From the NCBI GenBank assembly GCA_031271075.1, contig JAISWN010000191.1, forward strand, positions 1 through 8,968: DNA of 8,968 nucleotides, given 5' to 3'. The position numbers and the translations under genes are program-made. Each line of letters starts with the position of its first letter. Position 1 is the stretch's first letter. Under the pieces are notes generated by a model, which worked only from the letters and a program-made list of their open reading frames with translations, searched no databases and was not told where the DNA came from. Below, piece by piece: positions 6,589-8,968 of this stretch. The DNA comes from Treponema sp. Lineage in GTDB: Bacteria; Spirochaetota; Spirochaetia; Treponematales; Breznakiellaceae.

Positions 6589-7565
6589 CGGCTCCCCTCC
6601 CTTTCCAAAAAGCAGGAAACAAAATGCCCCGGCGCGCCACAGGGAAGTTCTTCTGGAATAGTTTTGCGGCAACAATCCATAACGTTTTGACAACGGGGAT
6701 GAAACCGGCAGCCGGGAATATCTTCGGTGATATTGGGCAGGGCGCCCGGGATGGCACGAATCACAGCGGTATCGTCATCAATGTTGGGAACGCAGGAAAG
6801 GAGGCCCCGGGTATAGGGATGGCGGGGGTTCTGGAAAACCTCCCGCACCGGCCCCTCCTCCACCTTGTAACCGGCGTACAGCACCACTACCCGGTCGGCA
6901 ATTTCCGCCACCACCCCCAGATCGTGGGTGATAAAAAGGATGCCCGCGTCCATGTTTTTTTTCAGCCGGTTGAGCAGTACCAGCACCTGTTTTTGGATAG
7001 TAACGTCCAGGGCGGTGGTAGGCTCATCGGCGATAAAAAGTTCCGGCTCTACCGCCAGCACCATGGCTATCATTACCCGCTGGCGCAGGCCGCCGGACAT
7101 TTGAAAGGGAAACTGGCGCATACGCTCGTCGGGATTGGAGATCCCCACCGTCTCAAGACATTCTATGGCATACTTACGCGCCGCCGCCTTGTCCATACCC
7201 CGGTGGAGCCGCAACCCCTCGGTGAGCTGCCTCTCCACGGTGAGCAGGGGGTTGAGGGCGGTCATGGGTTCCTGAAACACCATTCCCATTTTTCTGCCCC
7301 GCAAGGCCCCCCAGTCCCGGCGGGAAAGGCCGGTCAGTTCCTGCCCGTCCAGGCGGATACTGCCCCCGGCTACCTTCCCGTTGTTCGGCAAAAGGCCCAT
7401 CAACGCCAGGGTAGTTACGCTTTTTCCGCAGCCGCTTTCCCCCACCATGCAGACCGTTTCCCGCTTTCCCACATGGAAGCTAAGCCTATGCAGTACGGGA
7501 TATTCCCGTTTTCCCACCCGGAACAGAGCCTGTAGATCCTTGACCTCCAGCAGCGCTTCATCCAT
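6585..7565 (-). CDS. oppD: OppD-like peptide ABC transporter ATPase
   Basis: A 326-residue ATP-binding subunit that would pair with the OppF-like protein to power peptide import across the inner membrane. Numbering from the ATG, motifs are Walker A GESGCGKS (42-49), Q-loop Gln98 in [12 protein letters not shown], signature MSGGLRQRV (156-164), Walker B LFIADEP (176-182) and H-loop His214 in ITHDLGVV. The C-terminal oligopeptide-type domain has [12 protein letters not shown] and GCRFHPRC, with further cysteines that fit the iron-sulfur pattern known from DppD. Length is normal for the family. The frame offers TTG at 7568 or ATG at 7565; AGGA, overlapping the TAG stop of binding protein 1, lies 6 or 9 bases upstream. 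I chose ATG. The stop overlaps the oppF start (ATGA), which implies coupled translation. Confidence 0.94.
   Translation of the reverse strand: MDEALLEVKDLQALFRVGKREYPVLHRLSFHVGKRETVCMVGESGCGKSVTTLALMGLLPNNGKVAGGSIRLDGQELTGLSRRDWGALRGRKMGMVFQEPMTALNPLLTVERQLTEGLRLHRGMDKAAARKYAIECLETVGISNPDERMRQFPFQMSGGLRQRVMIAMVLAVEPELFIADEPTTALDVTIQKQVLVLLNRLKKNMDAGILFITHDLGVVAEIADRVVVLYAGYKVEEGPVREVFQNPRHPYTRGLLSCVPNIDDDTAVIRAIPGALPNITEDIPGCRFHPRCQNVMDCCRKTIPEELPCGAPGHFVSCFLEREGSR
6596..6600 (-). promoter_or_regulatory. Ribosome binding site of oppF inside the end of oppD
   Basis: GGAGG on the minus strand, seven bases before the ATG at 6588 and lying in the last codons of oppD. With the ATGA stop-start overlap it supports reinitiation and a fixed ratio of the two ATPases, and it rejects the longer open frame up to 6693. 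Confidence 0.75.
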
Positions 7566-7576
7566 CAAAGGGGTTC

Positions 7577-8968
7577 CTACTTCACCGTAAAGTCACGCAC
7601 GTAGAAAGTCCCCCCCGCGTCACGGTTAATATTCGCGTACTTGTTGTTGTAACAAAACACGTTGCTGGCGTGGTACAGGGGAATGGTGTATACCTGGTTC
7701 ATCATAAGCTCGTCGGCCAGGCGCAGGTTTTTGATGCGATCCGTCTCAACGGAAGTCGTCTTGCTGGCTATGATCAGGGCGTCCAGTTCGGGGGAGTCAA
7801 TGAAGTACCGTTTGGAACTGTTGGTACTGTGCCAGTTCGGTTCAAAAAGCTCGCTCCCGTCCCGGGTAACGTTGGACCAGCCCCCCAGGGTGATGTCAAA
7901 ACGGTTCTTCACCTGGGATTCGGTAAGCCAGGAACTCCAGTCTATGGCCTCTATTTTAATGTTATTGAAACCCGCGGCTTTCAGGTTTGCCTGGATATAT
8001 TCCCCCATGGGGGTATACACCGGGGTGGTGGGAACCAGAAAAAGTATCTCTTCGTTTGCCCAGCCGTTATCGGCGATTATCTTTTTGGCCCCCTCGGGGT
8101 CATAGGCATAACCGGCGGCAGCCCTGGAATCGTACCCGTAAATTTGGGGGCCCATGATGCTGTGGGCCACGATGCCGTAGCCTTCAACGATGTAGTCTAC
8201 AAAACCCTTGCGATCTATGGCCTTGGCAATGGCAATACGGAAATTGAGGTTTGCCATGAGGGGGTTTACCCAGGAATTCGGGCGGGTAGCAAAATAGTAC
8301 ATCCGGGCGCTGTCGGAGGTTCCCACAGTAACGTTGTTCATCCGCCTTGCCCTGCCTATGCTGGGAACCGAAAGATCCGCCAGGAAGTCCGCCTCCCCGG
8401 TTTCCATGCGGGAAAGGGCGGTGGATTCCTCGGTGATAATGGTCATGGTTACGTCTTTTATTACCGGCTTTTTGCCGTGGTAATCATCGTTGCGGGTAAG
8501 TACCACATTGGAACCGGAAACGGATCTGACGAATTTATAGGGCCCGGTACCCACGGGATTTACCATGAGGTCCTGCTTCTTTTGCGCCGTGGGGGAAACA
8601 ATGGCGGCGTTGGTATGGGCCAGTTTCGCGGTAAGTACGCCATCGGGGTAGCTCAGGCGGAGCCTGATGTTGTAGTTATCCACTATCTCGACCTCGGCTA
8701 TCGAAGAGGCGATAGAGGCCCGGGCGGAACCAAATTTGGGGTCTTTAATAAGACTGATGGTGTGTTTTACCGCCTCGGCGTTAAAGGGAGTGCCGTCGTG
8801 AAACTTGATGCCCTCCCGCAGCTTTATGCTGGCCGTAAGGCCGTCGGCGGAAAAAACCGGCAGGCTTTCCGCCAGAAGGCAGGTATACTCGGTGGTAGCC
8901 GGGGGCAGGCGGTACAGGGTTTCGTAGATCTGGGCGTTCACATAGGTGGACGCGGAATCGTTGGTCCG
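7577..8968 (-). CDS. Family 5 peptide-binding protein, DppA/GsiB-like, 5' end missing
   Basis: The C-terminal 463 residues of a periplasmic solute-binding protein. The frame stays open to the right edge of the window and the residues there (SASTYVNAQIYETLYRL) are the family's early 'iYEtL' region. The GTG at 8941 is therefore internal, and the true start with its signal peptide lies outside. Hallmarks are KLREGIKFHDGTPFNAEAV, VGTGPYKFV and, near the C-terminus, YTIPLYHASNVFCYNN. It resembles DppA/GsiB-type proteins more than the OppA-like protein encoded at 1515-3188, so the two binding proteins are distant relatives and not a recent duplicate. The gene ends 11 bases before oppD and its TAG stop overlaps the AGGA of oppD, so it is the cognate binding protein of this ATPase pair by context. 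No permease lies between them. Substrate is unknown. Confidence 0.92.
   Translation of the reverse strand, partial: RTNDSASTYVNAQIYETLYRLPPATTEYTCLLAESLPVFSADGLTASIKLREGIKFHDGTPFNAEAVKHTISLIKDPKFGSARASIASSIAEVEIVDNYNIRLRLSYPDGVLTAKLAHTNAAIVSPTAQKKQDLMVNPVGTGPYKFVRSVSGSNVVLTRNDDYHGKKPVIKDVTMTIITEESTALSRMETGEADFLADLSVPSIGRARRMNNVTVGTSDSARMYYFATRPNSWVNPLMANLNFRIAIAKAIDRKGFVDYIVEGYGIVAHSIMGPQIYGYDSRAAAGYAYDPEGAKKIIADNGWANEEILFLVPTTPVYTPMGEYIQANLKAAGFNNIKIEAIDWSSWLTESQVKNRFDITLGGWSNVTRDGSELFEPNWHSTNSSKRYFIDSPELDALIIASKTTSVETDRIKNLRLADELMMNQVYTIPLYHASNVFCYNNKYANINRDAGGTFYVRDFTVK

Noticed and set aside
6589..6693. N-terminal extension of the oppF frame into oppD
   Set aside because: The ATG at 6588 has a ribosome binding site and the ATGA overlap; the extension only reads the end of oppD in another frame.
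6624..7535. Plus-strand open frame (303 codons) opposite oppD
   Set aside because: Antisense to a clear ABC ATPase, with a low-complexity translation and no motif.

Overview
The window is a dense, bacterial, all-minus-strand gene block. Genes therefore read from the right edge to the left edge. Six protein genes are supported: a 5'-truncated family 5 solute-binding protein, two Opp/Dpp-type ABC ATPases (OppD-like and OppF-like), a gamma-glutamyltransferase-like Ntn hydrolase, a second OppA-like solute-binding protein, and a PepC/bleomycin-hydrolase aminopeptidase. No RNA gene, insertion sequence, CRISPR array or phage gene was seen.

Organism: the second binding protein has a Sec signal peptide ending SVFA|GGGKE with no lipobox cysteine. 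This style is familiar from Treponema binding proteins. Together with the fairly GC-rich coding sequence it suggests a spirochaete, perhaps a gut or environmental treponeme. This is inference from signal-peptide style, not a taxonomic proof.

Layout in transcription order. Unit A (8968 to 3453): binding protein 1, then oppD after 11 bases, then oppF overlapping by ATGA, then the GGT-like gene after 19 bases. These are tightly packed and probably one operon. Its promoter and the permease genes (oppB/oppC type) are not in the window and may lie beyond the right edge. A 264-base gap (3189-3452) follows, holding small hairpins, a good sigma70-type promoter (TTGACA, 17 bases, TAAATT) and an AT-rich nested palindrome in the predicted 5' leader. 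Unit B (3188 to 11): binding protein 2, a 103-base gap with two strong GC hairpins, then pepC. No promoter is evident in that last gap, so pepC is probably read through from binding protein 2 at a reduced level.

The genes fit a peptide-scavenging module: peptides are captured in the periplasm by two different binding proteins, imported using the OppD/OppF ATPases, and broken down in the cytoplasm by a GGT-like hydrolase and a broad-specificity aminopeptidase. The most unusual protein feature is a roughly 170-residue basic helical insertion in the OppF-like ATPase between Walker A and the Q-loop. The GGT-like enzyme has lost several residues that bind the gamma-glutamyl group in E. coli GGT, so its true substrate is open.
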